Below are positions 1 to 8,206 of a DNA stretch of 64,000 nt, one piece after another (position 1 is the first letter of the stretch; every line of letters starts with the position of its first letter). The notes beneath the pieces are model-generated. The model was not told the DNA's origin. It worked only from the letters and a program-made list of their open reading frames with translations, and did no database searches. Source of the stretch: UBA1240 sp045599185 (lineage in GTDB: Bacteria; Spirochaetota; Spirochaetia; Treponematales; Treponemataceae). The stretch is from contig JAZRVO010000006.1 of NCBI GenBank assembly GCA_045599185.1, forward strand, positions 62,001 through 126,000, given 5' to 3'. The position numbers were made by a program, and so were the translations under genes.

Positions 1-21
1 AATTGTTACGTTTTTCTTCAT
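1..21 (-). CDS. 5' end of a CDS that leaves the window
   Basis: A minus-strand ATG at 21 is preceded by an AAGGA Shine-Dalgarno sequence and opens the reading frame M-K-K-N-V-T before the window edge. Only seven codons are visible. The MKK opening is typical of exported proteins here, but no product can be named. Confidence 0.5.
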
Positions 22-151
22 TTTATTTTCCTTCTCTTTGTAAAATAATTTTTATAATTTTCCCAATGCTACCGCAAACAAACAATTCTGCATAGCCGTT
101 TATCAAAAAAAATTAGTATAAAGCTGCCCAAAATATTGCAATTTTCAGCAT

Positions 152-189
152 AAAAAAAGCCCAAAACCATTAAAAGGCTTTGGGCTTTT
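152..189 (-). terminator. Rho-independent terminator of the 225-647 lipoprotein gene
   Basis: Arms AAAAGCCCAAA (155-165) and TTTGGGCTTTT (179-189) form an 11-bp stem. On the minus strand it is followed by a run of T. Confidence 0.85.
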
Positions 190-224
190 GGTAAAACTAA
201 GTTTTATGCGGATATGGTGGAAGA

Positions 225-647
225 TTACCACTTGTTTTCTTCAGTACTCAAATCTGCATTTTTTATTGGAGTTTTGGTACCCGGAGTAATTTTTGCTAAG
301 GTTGGAGTACCGGTTTTATCTGTTATTTTATTATATCCTAATATAAATGTTACACCGTCGATACGCACATTTTTTTCTTCAACTGTATATGAGCCTACTT
401 GATCTGAAATATAATAAACTGTTTGTCTATCTACTGTATAACAGTTATATTTTTTGCCGTTGTCTAAATAAATGCCTTGATAAATGTCATGTCCTAGTGT
501 ATTGGTTTTTAATTCATTTGGATACAAATAAACGCCTTCGGCTTTAAGTTCTCCTTCTTCACCTTCGCCGCCGCCGCCGCCTTCGCAGCTGGTAAAAAGC
601 ATTGCAATAATGGCAAAAATACTTAATAAACTTAAAAACTTTTTCAT
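225..647 (-). CDS. Small hypothetical lipoprotein
   Basis: A 140-residue protein. The start at 647 is chosen over the upstream in-frame start at 704 because it is preceded by AAGGA and opens directly into a signal sequence. That sequence ends in a lipobox (LFTSC, Cys about 21), followed by a Gly/Glu-rich linker. The body looks like a small beta-rich domain of repeated short strands (YLYPNE, YTVEEKNVRIDG, FILGYN), as in many spirochetal outer-membrane or periplasmic lipoproteins. No family is recognised. It stands alone with its own terminator, downstream of the GH53 terminator on the same strand. Confidence 0.75.
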   Translation of the reverse strand: MKKFLSLLSIFAIIAMLFTSCEGGGGGEGEEGELKAEGVYLYPNELKTNTLGHDIYQGIYLDNGKKYNCYTVDRQTVYYISDQVGSYTVEEKNVRIDGVTFILGYNKITDKTGTPTLAKITPGTKTPIKNADLSTEENKW

Positions 648-756
648 AAGTAAAAATCCTTGTTCGTTAAAAATGTTGCCTTCAATGTAATTTAAAGCGT
701 GCATTTTTTCAATTGCCTTTCAAATACCTCAATTGCCGTGCGGTTTAATATTTCTT

Positions 757-791
757 TAAAAAAAACGGCTGCCATACCAAGCATGACAGCC
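757..791 (-). terminator. Terminator of the GH53 gene
   Basis: Arms GGCTGCCAT (767-775) and ATGACAGCC (783-791) pair with one wobble. In the minus direction the stem is followed by eight T. Confidence 0.85.
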
Positions 792-821
792 AGTGTTATA
801 AAAAATAAACTAGTTAAGTTT

Positions 822-2855
822 TTAATTTGACATTAAAAAGTTTACGTCATCCATAACAAACCATGCACCGTTTGCACCTGTGGCCGGATCAAACTCAACG
901 TTAACATTGGCTTTTACCGTAACACTTTCTATGCTTTCATCAATTAAAATATCCGGAATTTCAGCTTTGAAAAACTTTTTCCATACATTTGGTATTGCTA
1001 CGTCTACTGTAAAAAGCTGGCTTGTACCGTCCTTTTTGTTTAAGCTTACTATAAACTGCGTGCCGCCCGGCACTTTTATGCCTGTGCCTTCAAAGCTTGC
1101 AAAACATTTGTATTTTCCCGGCGAAAGGTTTTCAATTTTCTGCCATATTGCAAATGAAAAATTGTCTTCCTGCCAGCCCGTAAAATACGCCAGTCCTTCT
1201 TTGGCATTCTGGTTATTTTTATCTACTTTAGGCGTACCTTTACCGCTGGTGTTTTCTATCGTCCAGCCGGTTGTGTCACCTGTTTCAAAACCGCCGTTTA
1301 CCAAATAATTGCTGGCCGTAACTTTTACCGTGCATTGGGTATCTTCTCCGTTTTTCAGTTTTCCCGGAACTTTATATTCTCCAAAATCAGGCTTGTTAAG
1401 CACTTTTGCTGCGCTTTTTTCTTCCCATTCTACGGCTTCGTCTTTTACAGAACCGTCATTATAGGTTACGGCAACTGTTTCTGGCAGTTTGCCTTGTTTA
1501 CCATAAGCGAATTCCAAAAATGGTTCATCAATGCGTACAACGGCAATATTTCCTTTTGAACCAGTTTTTGCATATTTAAACACGTTTACGGATTCAAGTA
1601 CATTTCCGTCAAAATCAAAAAAAGCCTGATTATCCCATGTGCCGCCGTTGTATTGGCTTTTTACTTCTTTATCATAGTTTCTTGCAGCGCTGCTTGCCCA
1701 ACCGCTGCCATATTTTTCCCAGCATTCCCGGTTATAATCCAGCACTTTGTCTGCATCAGCCGCACTCGGGTCGTATTTTCTTGCAGGTATCCAGGCTGGT
1801 TCCCAGTAGAATACGCCAATACCGGCACCCTTTACTTTGGCAACAGCTTCAATTACATCACGCACGGCTATGGCCTGCCCTTCAACTGTAAATGGATAAT
1901 TAAATTCCTGATTGGCAGATTGATGTGAAACTACGTTGCCATAGCCGTCTCCGTCAAGGTCTGTAAAAGGGTACGAAGTTTCAGCTACCATTACTTTTTT
2001 TTGATAAAGGTTTGCTACTTTGCGCAAAACCATGGTCAGTTTTGTAACGTCACCATGCCAGTAAGGGTAGTAAGAAGTTGCCAGAATATCGTAATCAACG
2101 TTGTATTTTTCCAAAAGGCTTGCCTTATAGGCCAGGTAATCAATGCTAAGCGGGTCGGTATAATGCACGGCAATTTGAATGTTTTTGTCAAAACTTCGTA
2201 CTGCTTCTGCACCGGCTTTTACCAGCGTAAAAACCTGTTCATCATAAATTTCTCCGCACATGCCGTTGTTAATTTCGTTGCCAACCTGAACCATTACAAC
2301 ATTTACTCCGGCATCCTTCAGTTTCTGTAAGCTTTCAATTGTAAAAGTTTTTATTGCTTCGCTTTTTTGCTGCAAATTAAAGTTTTGCCACGCTTTAGGT
2401 GCAGTTTGCTTGTTAGGGTCTGCCCAAAAGTCGCTGTAATGAAAATCAATCAAAACTTTCATGCCGGCTTTTGTTGCACGTTTTCCAATTTCAATTGCGT
2501 TGTCAAGGTCGCCAATGCCGCCACCATAGGTTAAACCGCCGTCATCGTAAGGGTCATTCCATACGCGCAGGCGAATGGTGTTTGCACCGCCGTTTTTTAA
2601 TAATTCAATTAAATCGCTTTTTTTTCCTTTGGCATCATAAAAAGTGCCGCCGCTTTTTTCTACGGAAATAAGTGATGTTATGTCTGCACCCATTAAAAAA
2701 TCTTCTGGAATGTTTTCAACAGGCAGAATGGTTATGTTTGTGCTGGTTTTTGTTCTGTCCGCTTTGCATGCAAATAAAGAAAAGCTAAGAAGTCCTAAAA
2801 AAATACATGCCGGTAGTTTTAGAACATTGTACAGCGGGTTTTTATTGGTTCTCAT
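822..2855 (-). CDS. GH53 endo-beta-1,4-galactanase lipoprotein
   Basis: A 677-residue secreted lipoprotein (lipobox LFAC, Cys30). Residues about 52-410 match family GH53 arabinogalactan endo-1,4-galactanase: the RLRVWNDP segment, the acid/base motif VGNEINNG (Glu194) and the nucleophile motif MVAETSYP (Glu292). GH53 enzymes cut the galactan side chains of pectin. The C-terminal 250 residues hold an Ig-like segment, then a jelly-roll carbohydrate-binding module starting at NGGFETGD (about residue 530), possibly CBM61-like. GAGGA precedes the ATG. A 30-bp perfect palindrome sits directly upstream, so repression by a LacI-type regulator is inferred. The gene appears monocistronic; its product fits cell-surface use of plant pectin. 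Confidence 0.93.
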   Translation of the reverse strand: MRTNKNPLYNVLKLPACIFLGLLSFSLFACKADRTKTSTNITILPVENIPEDFLMGADITSLISVEKSGGTFYDAKGKKSDLIELLKNGGANTIRLRVWNDPYDDGGLTYGGGIGDLDNAIEIGKRATKAGMKVLIDFHYSDFWADPNKQTAPKAWQNFNLQQKSEAIKTFTIESLQKLKDAGVNVVMVQVGNEINNGMCGEIYDEQVFTLVKAGAEAVRSFDKNIQIAVHYTDPLSIDYLAYKASLLEKYNVDYDILATSYYPYWHGDVTKLTMVLRKVANLYQKKVMVAETSYPFTDLDGDGYGNVVSHQSANQEFNYPFTVEGQAIAVRDVIEAVAKVKGAGIGVFYWEPAWIPARKYDPSAADADKVLDYNRECWEKYGSGWASSAARNYDKEVKSQYNGGTWDNQAFFDFDGNVLESVNVFKYAKTGSKGNIAVVRIDEPFLEFAYGKQGKLPETVAVTYNDGSVKDEAVEWEEKSAAKVLNKPDFGEYKVPGKLKNGEDTQCTVKVTASNYLVNGGFETGDTTGWTIENTSGKGTPKVDKNNQNAKEGLAYFTGWQEDNFSFAIWQKIENLSPGKYKCFASFEGTGIKVPGGTQFIVSLNKKDGTSQLFTVDVAIPNVWKKFFKAEIPDILIDESIESVTVKANVNVEFDPATGANGAWFVMDDVNFLMSN

Positions 2856-2866
2856 TTTGTCTCCTC

Positions 2867-2896
2867 TTAGTTAATCAACACGTGTTGATTAACTAA
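2867..2896. promoter_or_regulatory. 30-bp perfect palindrome, probable LacI-family operator
   Basis: TTAGTTAATCAACAC is followed immediately by its exact reverse complement, centred on a CG step between 2881 and 2882. The inner AACACGTGTT core resembles LacI/PurR-family operators. It lies 12 bp upstream of the GH53 start codon, so bound repressor would block initiation or early elongation. No LacI gene is in the window. Confidence 0.75.
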
Positions 2897-2996
2897 AGTG
2901 TATGTTCAAAATATAAAACGGTCAACAATTTTTTTTGCTGCATTTGTTGCAGTTTGTAAAATTTTTTACTTGTTCAGTTTGTAAATATAATTCAAG

Positions 2997-3025
2997 TTGA
3001 AAACTGAAAATTTATGGTTTAGAAT
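2997..3025 (+). promoter_or_regulatory. Promoter of the CBM2-HD-GYP gene, leaderless geometry
   Basis: TTGAAA (2997-3002), a 17-bp spacer and TAGAAT (3020-3025). The expected +1 is about 3032, two nucleotides before the ATG at 3034. No Shine-Dalgarno sequence is present. Confidence 0.65.
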
Positions 3026-3033
3026 TGAATTCT

Positions 3034-4215
3034 ATGAAGAAATTTAATGCAAATCTGCTGATTCTGGGCATTCTGGGCAGCTTGATAATATTCAGCGGCG
3101 CCGGCATTCTGGCACTGCACCTTTATTCAAAAACAATAGCCGTTCGTTCCGGTCTAACCGCACACATGAATGACGAAGTGCAGGGCAACGTAACGGTTGC
3201 ACTTGGCATTCATTCGGAAAAAAACTGGACGCAGTCACCGGGCATAATGGGTGCGGAATTTGACGGCGTAATTACAAACCATTCATATTCGGAATTAAAC
3301 CACTGGCGCGTGCAGATAAAAGTTCCCGACGGTTCTTACATTGACAGTTCGTGGAACGGCATTTACGACATGCACGGCAACATAATTACAATTTATCCGC
3401 CGGTAGACTACAACCGGACGATCGCACCAAAAGAAACGATAACTTTTGGTTTTATTATGTACACTCAGGCCGGTTATACGCCAAAAGACGTAACGCTTAC
3501 TTATTTTACTTCAATAAATTTGCGTGAATATTCACTTTACTGGGTTCTGCTCTGTCTGTTTGGCGTTGCAGCCGTTGCTTTCATTACCTATCTGTTTGCA
3601 CTTTCGCGCCTGTGGTATCTTGAAAGGGCACAGAAAAAATCCAAGGCATTCATCAATCAGACGCTTCAGATTTTTGCCCGTGCAATTGAAACAAGAAGTG
3701 ATTATGCCAAAGACCATGCCCAGAACGTAAGCCGCTACGCAAAGGAACTTGCCGCGCGTTACGGGCTTAGCGAACACGAGCAGGAAATAATTTACTATTC
3801 CGCCATTCTGCATGACATTGGAAAAATTGGCGTAAGCGACACGATTTTGAATAAAGCCTCGCCGCTGACCGATGAAGAATTTGAAATTATTCGCGTTCAC
3901 CCTGAAAGAAGCGCAAACCTTTTGTACGGTTTTGAATACGTGCCGGGCATTGCCGACATTGTGCGCCACCACCACGAAAACTACGACGGCACTGGTTACC
4001 CGTTCGGCTTAATTGGTGAAGAAATACCGCTGGCTTCGCGCATTATCTGCGTGGCAAACGCTCTGGACGCAATGTCTTCTCCACGTGCATACCGGGAAAT
4101 CCTTACGGAAGATAAAATCGTTGCCGAGTTCAGACGATGCAGCGAGCGCCAGTTTGATCCGAAACTTGTGGATTTAGTTATTCAAATGATTGAAGACGGA
4201 ATTCTTCAAAAATGA
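3034..4215 (+). CDS. Membrane HD-GYP phosphodiesterase with CBM2-like outer domain
   Basis: A 393-residue protein. Order: transmembrane helix about 8-28; extracytoplasmic domain about 35-160; second helix about 170-190; HD-GYP domain about 205-390 with LHDIGKIG and HHENYDGTGYP. HD-GYP domains hydrolyse cyclic di-GMP. The outer domain resembles family 2 carbohydrate-binding modules (HWRVQIKVPDGS, SSWNG, TIAPKETITFGF), so ligand-gated c-di-GMP turnover at polysaccharide surfaces is inferred. ATG 3034 is preferred to TTG 3025 because the promoter predicts a near-leaderless transcript. The 3' end overlaps the convergent ASCH gene by 38 bp. Confidence 0.88.
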   Translation: MKKFNANLLILGILGSLIIFSGAGILALHLYSKTIAVRSGLTAHMNDEVQGNVTVALGIHSEKNWTQSPGIMGAEFDGVITNHSYSELNHWRVQIKVPDGSYIDSSWNGIYDMHGNIITIYPPVDYNRTIAPKETITFGFIMYTQAGYTPKDVTLTYFTSINLREYSLYWVLLCLFGVAAVAFITYLFALSRLWYLERAQKKSKAFINQTLQIFARAIETRSDYAKDHAQNVSRYAKELAARYGLSEHEQEIIYYSAILHDIGKIGVSDTILNKASPLTDEEFEIIRVHPERSANLLYGFEYVPGIADIVRHHHENYDGTGYPFGLIGEEIPLASRIICVANALDAMSSPRAYREILTEDKIVAEFRRCSERQFDPKLVDLVIQMIEDGILQK

Positions 4216-4630
4216 TAGGCATGTTAGGACCAAAATCGTAGCCCATAAAGTCGGCATCGTCTTCAAAAAATTCGTCGCGCCGGGCAGTCCATTCCAGCAT
4301 TGAAGAATCTTCGCCTTCTTTTTGCGCCATTTGCCATGTAACGGCGCTGTAAGGCAAAATTGAAACGTTTTCCGTTTTGATAATTCCTTTGGGCTGGTCA
4401 AGGCTGTCGCAAAGTACATAGTAAAGGCCAATTTTTGGCAGCGGTTCACCGTCAATTTCAAAAGCTGGCAGTGCCGAAAAAAATGCGGTTTTTTTGCCGC
4501 AAAGAATAAGTGCCAGAAGTTCGGCACTGTTTTCGCTCATCGTATCAAATCCAAGTTCGCCGCCGTATGGTGTACTTTGGGGCAACCCTTTTTTCTGCAA
4601 AAAATTCAGCCAGTATTCGTCAGAAGTCAT
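4178..4630 (-). CDS. ASCH domain protein
   Basis: A 150-residue protein with the ASCH fold, a PUA-related RNA-binding-type beta barrel. Visible features are an N-terminal helical YWLNFLQ segment, the GKKTAFFSAL strand-turn where ASCH proteins carry a conserved GxKxxT-type motif, and the LYYVLCDSLDQPKGIIKT core. Family members are proposed RNA binders or amidohydrolases; the substrate here is unknown. AAGGA lies 8 nt before the ATG. The last 13 codons overlap the 3' end of the HD-GYP gene on the other strand, so the two mRNAs are complementary at their tails. Confidence 0.8.
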   Translation of the reverse strand: MTSDEYWLNFLQKKGLPQSTPYGGELGFDTMSENSAELLALILCGKKTAFFSALPAFEIDGEPLPKIGLYYVLCDSLDQPKGIIKTENVSILPYSAVTWQMAQKEGEDSSMLEWTARRDEFFEDDADFMGYDFGPNMPIIFEEFRLQSFE

Positions 4631-4672
4631 AACAATTCCTTTTTTTTCTGTTTGTATAAACTAATTCAGCTT

Positions 4673-5182
4673 TTAAAAGCCTTTGAAAAATATAATGATG
4701 AACACAATGACAGTTGCCATTTTTACGCCGGTGCCCATTAAAAAGCCGCAGAAAGCACCCCATGCAGCTTTTAATGCCTGGCTGGTGTTTCGGCTGTCGT
4801 GAATAAGTTCGCCAATAAACGCGCCTGCAAACGGCCCGATGATAATGCCCCACGGGCCAATAAAAAGCCCGATTATAAGGCCAACGGTAGAACCGATTGT
4901 TCCGGCCTTGCTGCCCCCGGATTTTTTTGTGGAAAGAACAGGAAAAATATTGTCCAGAATGGAAACCACAACTGCGGCAACGGCGCAAATAATAAGTGCC
5001 GTAACGGAAATGTTGCAGAATTTAGAAAAAAATGCCAGAAGCAAGCCTGCCCAGGCCAATGGTGCGCCGGGTATAACGGGTACAAAAGTGCCTAAAAAAC
5101 CTACAAAAAGCAGCAGGCCTGCACCGCCAATCAAAAGCATATCCGGCAAAGATGCCAGTAAAGATGTCAGAAATTCGTTCAT
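4673..5182 (-). CDS. DUF456 family membrane protein
   Basis: A 169-residue, strongly hydrophobic protein with four to five membrane segments. It has the DUF456 signature: FVPVIPGAPLAWAG near the N-terminus and the glycine-rich GLIIGLFIGPWGIIIGPF repeat in the middle. The function of the family is unknown; the Gly-rich loop pair suggests a small channel or transporter. The start is ATG 5182, not the upstream TTG, because the promoter places +1 exactly on this A and there is no Shine-Dalgarno sequence. The ASCH gene follows 42 bp downstream on the same strand with its own ribosome-binding site. Confidence 0.82.
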   Translation of the reverse strand: MNEFLTSLLASLPDMLLIGGAGLLLFVGFLGTFVPVIPGAPLAWAGLLLAFFSKFCNISVTALIICAVAAVVVSILDNIFPVLSTKKSGGSKAGTIGSTVGLIIGLFIGPWGIIIGPFAGAFIGELIHDSRNTSQALKAAWGAFCGFLMGTGVKMATVIVFIIIFFKGF

Positions 5183-5188
5183 GGGCAA

Positions 5189-5217
5189 AGTTTATATATA
5201 TGGAAGAAAATTTGCAA
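5189..5217 (-). promoter_or_regulatory. Promoter of the DUF456 gene, leaderless geometry
   Basis: On the minus strand: TTGCAA (5217-5212), a 17-bp spacer and TAAACT (5194-5189). Expected +1 is 5182, the first base of the start codon. Confidence 0.6.
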
Positions 5218-5267
5218 CCGTGCACCAGGTGAATGCAGCGCGTGCCGGTGTTTGCGGTGGCTGGCGT

Positions 5268-5301
5268 AAAAAAAACACCGTTCCAGAAAAATTGAACGGT
5301 G
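5268..5301 (-). terminator. Terminator of the GH18 gene
   Basis: Arms CACCGTTC (5276-5283) and GAACGGTG (5294-5301), followed by a T run on the minus strand. Confidence 0.85.
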
Positions 5302-5330
5302 CTTTTAAAATTCTGTTTTATTGTGAATGT

Positions 5331-5372
5331 CGTGTTTTTTGTAAATTTTTCAAACTTACCATTCAGGCTAAT
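5331..5372 (-). repeat. Partial R1 intergenic repeat
   Basis: The plus-strand text TTTTTTGTAAATTTTTCAAA followed by an ATTCAGGC end matches the right-hand end of the R1 element at 15607-15781. The rest of the element is absent. Confidence 0.5.
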
Positions 5373-5390
5373 TACAAAATCCGCATTCGT

Positions 5391-6593
5391 CTATTTTTCA
5401 ATTTGCATAAGCTGCCAAATATCTTTGTCTTCCTGCCCAAGCCGCCAGAATCCTACATTTTTTACGCCGCCGTTTTTATACATTTGCAGCCTGCGCGAAG
5501 TTGACCACGCGTTGTCAAAATAAAAAGTGTAGGTAACGTTTTTGGAAACGGTAAAAGTTGGAATTCCGTGGTCGATTGTAACCGGCGAAATTACAGTATC
5601 TTCGCTTAACGGGCCTTTTGCGTTTTCGCCCCTAAAAAGCCGGTCTACGGAACTGAACTTGTAAGCACCTGCCGTATCGTCATTGCTCCATGCACGTCCG
5701 TAAAAAGGCAAGCCCATAATCAGTTTTTCTTTAGGTATAACCTGTGTAGAATACGCCATAACATTGTTGCACCATTCCATGCTGGCAACAGCACCCGGCG
5801 CGCTGGTTGCCCAGTGTTCGTCGTATGCCATAACCACAATGCGGTCTACAATCTGGGCAATTTTTGCATAATCGTAGGCATCGTGCTTTAACTGCTTGGT
5901 GCGCGCCGGTATTGCAACGCTCAGCATCTGGTCTTTCCTCAGGCCTTTTTTCAGTTCCGTCAAAAACGACCAGTAGTGTTCCTTGTCGTCTGCGCTTACC
6001 AGCTCAAAATCAATCTGCAAACCGTCGTAAGGTTCGGCAGCCTTTAAAAGTGAAGAAATAAGTGTCTGCCGCAATTTAAATTCCGGGTCAAGAACAAAGT
6101 GGGTTAGGGCACGGCTGTTGTCAATTACCACCATGTGAACGCGTGCGCTGGTTTGCGGCATTTTTGAACGCGCCGGTACGTCTACAAGCTTGCCAAAAGT
6201 GCTTAACCCTGCGCCAAAAAAGCCGATGTCGGTAATCGGATAATCCGGGCTGTAGAATTTAGTTTCGTTTGCCATTAAATATGCCCAAACTTCGCCAAAC
6301 TGGGTAACAGGCATTTTCTGAAGGTGGCCGTCGCTTAATGATGCAATGGTTTTTTTATTTTTGTCCGTAACAGGATATTCAAAATGCCTGTTTTCTTTAA
6401 CAATTTCTTCGGGTTTGGTAGTTCCTTCCGAAAATTCAACAGGCGCTACAGTTTCAATTTGTAAAACTCTGGTGTCGGCAGGTTCGGGTTTGGTTTCTGT
6501 TTTCTGGCTGGTTGAACATGCAAAAAGTGCAAAAATTACTGCAACTAAACCGGCCGTAAGAATAATTTTACTGGAAATGCGTTTTTTTACCAT
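5391..6593 (-). CDS. GH18-family secreted glycosidase lipoprotein
   Basis: A 400-residue lipoprotein (lipobox LFAC, Cys26). The C-terminal about 290 residues form a GH18 TIM barrel. The catalytic strand reads YDGLQIDFE (residues 189-197), keeping the acid Glu197 and preceding Asp but with Gln where chitinases have the middle Asp. Cortex-lytic N-acetylglucosaminidases of the YaaH/SleL type also deviate at this position. VVMAYDEHW and MGLPFYGRAW are further GH18 strands. Cleavage of peptidoglycan or another GlcNAc polymer in the periplasm is more likely than chitin use, but this is inference. GAGGA lies 5 nt before the ATG. Confidence 0.85.
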   Translation of the reverse strand: MVKKRISSKIILTAGLVAVIFALFACSTSQKTETKPEPADTRVLQIETVAPVEFSEGTTKPEEIVKENRHFEYPVTDKNKKTIASLSDGHLQKMPVTQFGEVWAYLMANETKFYSPDYPITDIGFFGAGLSTFGKLVDVPARSKMPQTSARVHMVVIDNSRALTHFVLDPEFKLRQTLISSLLKAAEPYDGLQIDFELVSADDKEHYWSFLTELKKGLRKDQMLSVAIPARTKQLKHDAYDYAKIAQIVDRIVVMAYDEHWATSAPGAVASMEWCNNVMAYSTQVIPKEKLIMGLPFYGRAWSNDDTAGAYKFSSVDRLFRGENAKGPLSEDTVISPVTIDHGIPTFTVSKNVTYTFYFDNAWSTSRRLQMYKNGGVKNVGFWRLGQEDKDIWQLMQIEK

Positions 6594-6743
6594 TCGTTCC
6601 TCATTGTTGGGTTAATACTAATTTATCGGTAAAAAACGGCTGAAAGTAAAATAAAGCATTTAAAACAGACGGATTTATTGAATTTTAAAGATTTGAAAAG
6701 TTACAGAAATGTAAAATTGCTGGTGTTTTTCGGCATGGGGTTG

Positions 6744-6789
6744 CAAAAAAAATGGAAGCATCCGAATGAACGGGCACTTCCATTTTTTT
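6744..6789 (-). terminator. Terminator of the thrH/HD operon
   Basis: AAATGGAAG (6750-6758) pairs with CTTCCATTT (6777-6785). The loop contains a second GC-rich pairing. T runs flank it on both strands. Confidence 0.8.
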
Positions 6790-6792
6790 TGT

Positions 6793-7416
6793 TCAGTCTG
6801 GCATGATGCAGCCTTCTGCAATATGTTTTTCAATTGTAGAAAGAATGAAGGGTGCAATGTCCGGCAGCGCATCAATTGCTGGTTGCATTCGGTTCATTAC
6901 ATCCTGCCTTGTAACTTTACCCAGCCGCCACGTGTGCCCGTCCGTAAGGGCGTTGTGTAAAAATGGCTGCAACCGGTCTAAAGCCGCGGCATATTTTGCA
7001 TCGGCAGTCTGCATTTCATCAAATTCTTCCCACAATGCTCTGAATTCCAAACCCTGTTCAGGCGGCAGAATTGCAAACAGTTTGTCTGCGGCGGCTTTTT
7101 CACGTTCTTCCTTGTCAAGGTTGCCGGTTTTGTCAAAGGCAAAAGTGTCGCCGGCATAAACTTCAATTAAATCGTGAAAAATTACCATTTTTAGCACGTG
7201 TTCCATGTTAAATGGTTCGGCCGCGTATTCCTGCAAAATCGGTGCCATCAGTGCTAAATGCCACGAATGCTCTGCATCATTTTCACGGCGGCTTTTGTCC
7301 GTTAAAAGCGTGCGGCGCAGAATCTGCTTCACCTTGTCAACTTCCGCAATAAAGCGCATCTGGCTTTCAAGCCGGGAATTGTCAAAATTGCCTGCAATCT
7401 GGTCAAAATCAGGCAT
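6793..7416 (-). CDS. HD-domain hydrolase, YfbR/HDDC2-like
   Basis: A 207-residue protein of the HD_3 group: RRENDAEHSWHLAL supplies the first metal ligand and VIFHDLIEVYAGDT the HD pair. Relatives include YfbR and HDDC2, which remove phosphate from deoxynucleoside 5'-monophosphates; substrate here is inferred. The ATG at 7416 lies in ATGCCTGA, so the start overlaps the thrH stop by 8 bp and translation is probably coupled. The upstream in-frame TTG (7425) is less likely. Confidence 0.83.
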   Translation of the reverse strand: MPDFDQIAGNFDNSRLESQMRFIAEVDKVKQILRRTLLTDKSRRENDAEHSWHLALMAPILQEYAAEPFNMEHVLKMVIFHDLIEVYAGDTFAFDKTGNLDKEEREKAAADKLFAILPPEQGLEFRALWEEFDEMQTADAKYAAALDRLQPFLHNALTDGHTWRLGKVTRQDVMNRMQPAIDALPDIAPFILSTIEKHIAEGCIMPD

Positions 7417-8020
7417 CGGCTTCAATTACTCCGCGAATTGCTGCAAGAAAATCGCCATATTCGGTAAAGGTTTTAAACTGGCTGTATTCTTCCTGAATGT
7501 GCTTCGGCGGACGGAACAGGAAACCGGCCTGAGAATTTTTAATCATTTCAAGGTCGTTAAAAGAATCGCCTGCGGCAATTGTCTTAAAGCCGATAGACTG
7601 CAAGGCTTTTACCGCGTGGTATTTGCCGTTCTGCTGGCGCATGTTGTGACCGGTAATCATTCCGTTTGCGTCTACGCTTAAGTTGTTGCAGAAAATTGTA
7701 GGCATTCCAAGCTTTTTCATAAGTGGCGCTGCAAATTCAGAAAAAGTATCGCTTAAAATAATTACCTGACTTATTGACCGCAGTTCGTCAAGGAATTCTT
7801 TTGCACCCGGCAGCGGGTCAATTTTTTCAATTGTAGCCTGAATTTCTTTAAGGCCAAGATTGTGTTCTTTCAAAAGGCCAATGCGCCATTTCATCAGTTT
7901 GTCGTAATCAGGTTCTTCGCGTGTTGTGCGCTTAAACTCAGGAATGCCGGAAGCTTCTGCAAATGCAATCCAAATTTCTGGAACGAGTACACCTTCCAAA
8001 TCCAAGCAAGTAACGTACAT
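7409..8020 (-). CDS. thrH: ThrH phosphoserine phosphatase / homoserine phosphotransferase
   Basis: A 203-residue HAD-superfamily protein that closely follows the ThrH pattern from its first residues: CLDLEGVLVPEIWIAFAE, with LDLEG replacing the usual DxD nucleophile motif, then VIILSDTFSEF and AAGDSFNDLEM for motifs II and III. ThrH moves phosphate from phosphoserine to homoserine or to water, linking serine and threonine synthesis. It is the first gene of a two-gene unit with the HD hydrolase. AAGGA lies about 10 nt upstream. Full length for the family. Confidence 0.92.
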   Translation of the reverse strand: MYVTCLDLEGVLVPEIWIAFAEASGIPEFKRTTREEPDYDKLMKWRIGLLKEHNLGLKEIQATIEKIDPLPGAKEFLDELRSISQVIILSDTFSEFAAPLMKKLGMPTIFCNNLSVDANGMITGHNMRQQNGKYHAVKALQSIGFKTIAAGDSFNDLEMIKNSQAGFLFRPPKHIQEEYSQFKTFTEYGDFLAAIRGVIEADA

Positions 8021-8167
8021 AATTTTTTTCCTTATTAAAAATGCCGCGCACTTTTAAAACCAGGGCGCAGGCGGTTTGTAAATTGCCGCTAAAATTGAAA
8101 ATTGAATTCTACCGGCTTGCTGCTGCTTCAGCCTAGCACAAAGCCGGGGTTTTATAAAGGCATTGAA

Positions 8168-8199
8168 ACAAAAAAAGGCACAGGCTTTTTGCCCGTGCC
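8168..8199 (-). terminator. Terminator of the GH16 gene
   Basis: Arms GGCACAGGC (8177-8185) and GCCCGTGCC (8191-8199) with one wobble pair, then a T run in the minus direction. Confidence 0.9.
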
Positions 8200-8206
8200 T
8201 TCACTG

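Noticed and set aside
4839..5504. 221-codon plus-strand frame across the DUF456 gene and the region behind it
   Set aside because: Antisense to DUF456 and running through a terminator; composition is shadow-like and there is no Shine-Dalgarno sequence.
5391..6593. True chitinase assignment for the GH18 lipoprotein
   Set aside because: The catalytic strand has Gln in place of the middle Asp of DxDxE, so the protein is closer to peptidoglycan-acting GH18 enzymes.
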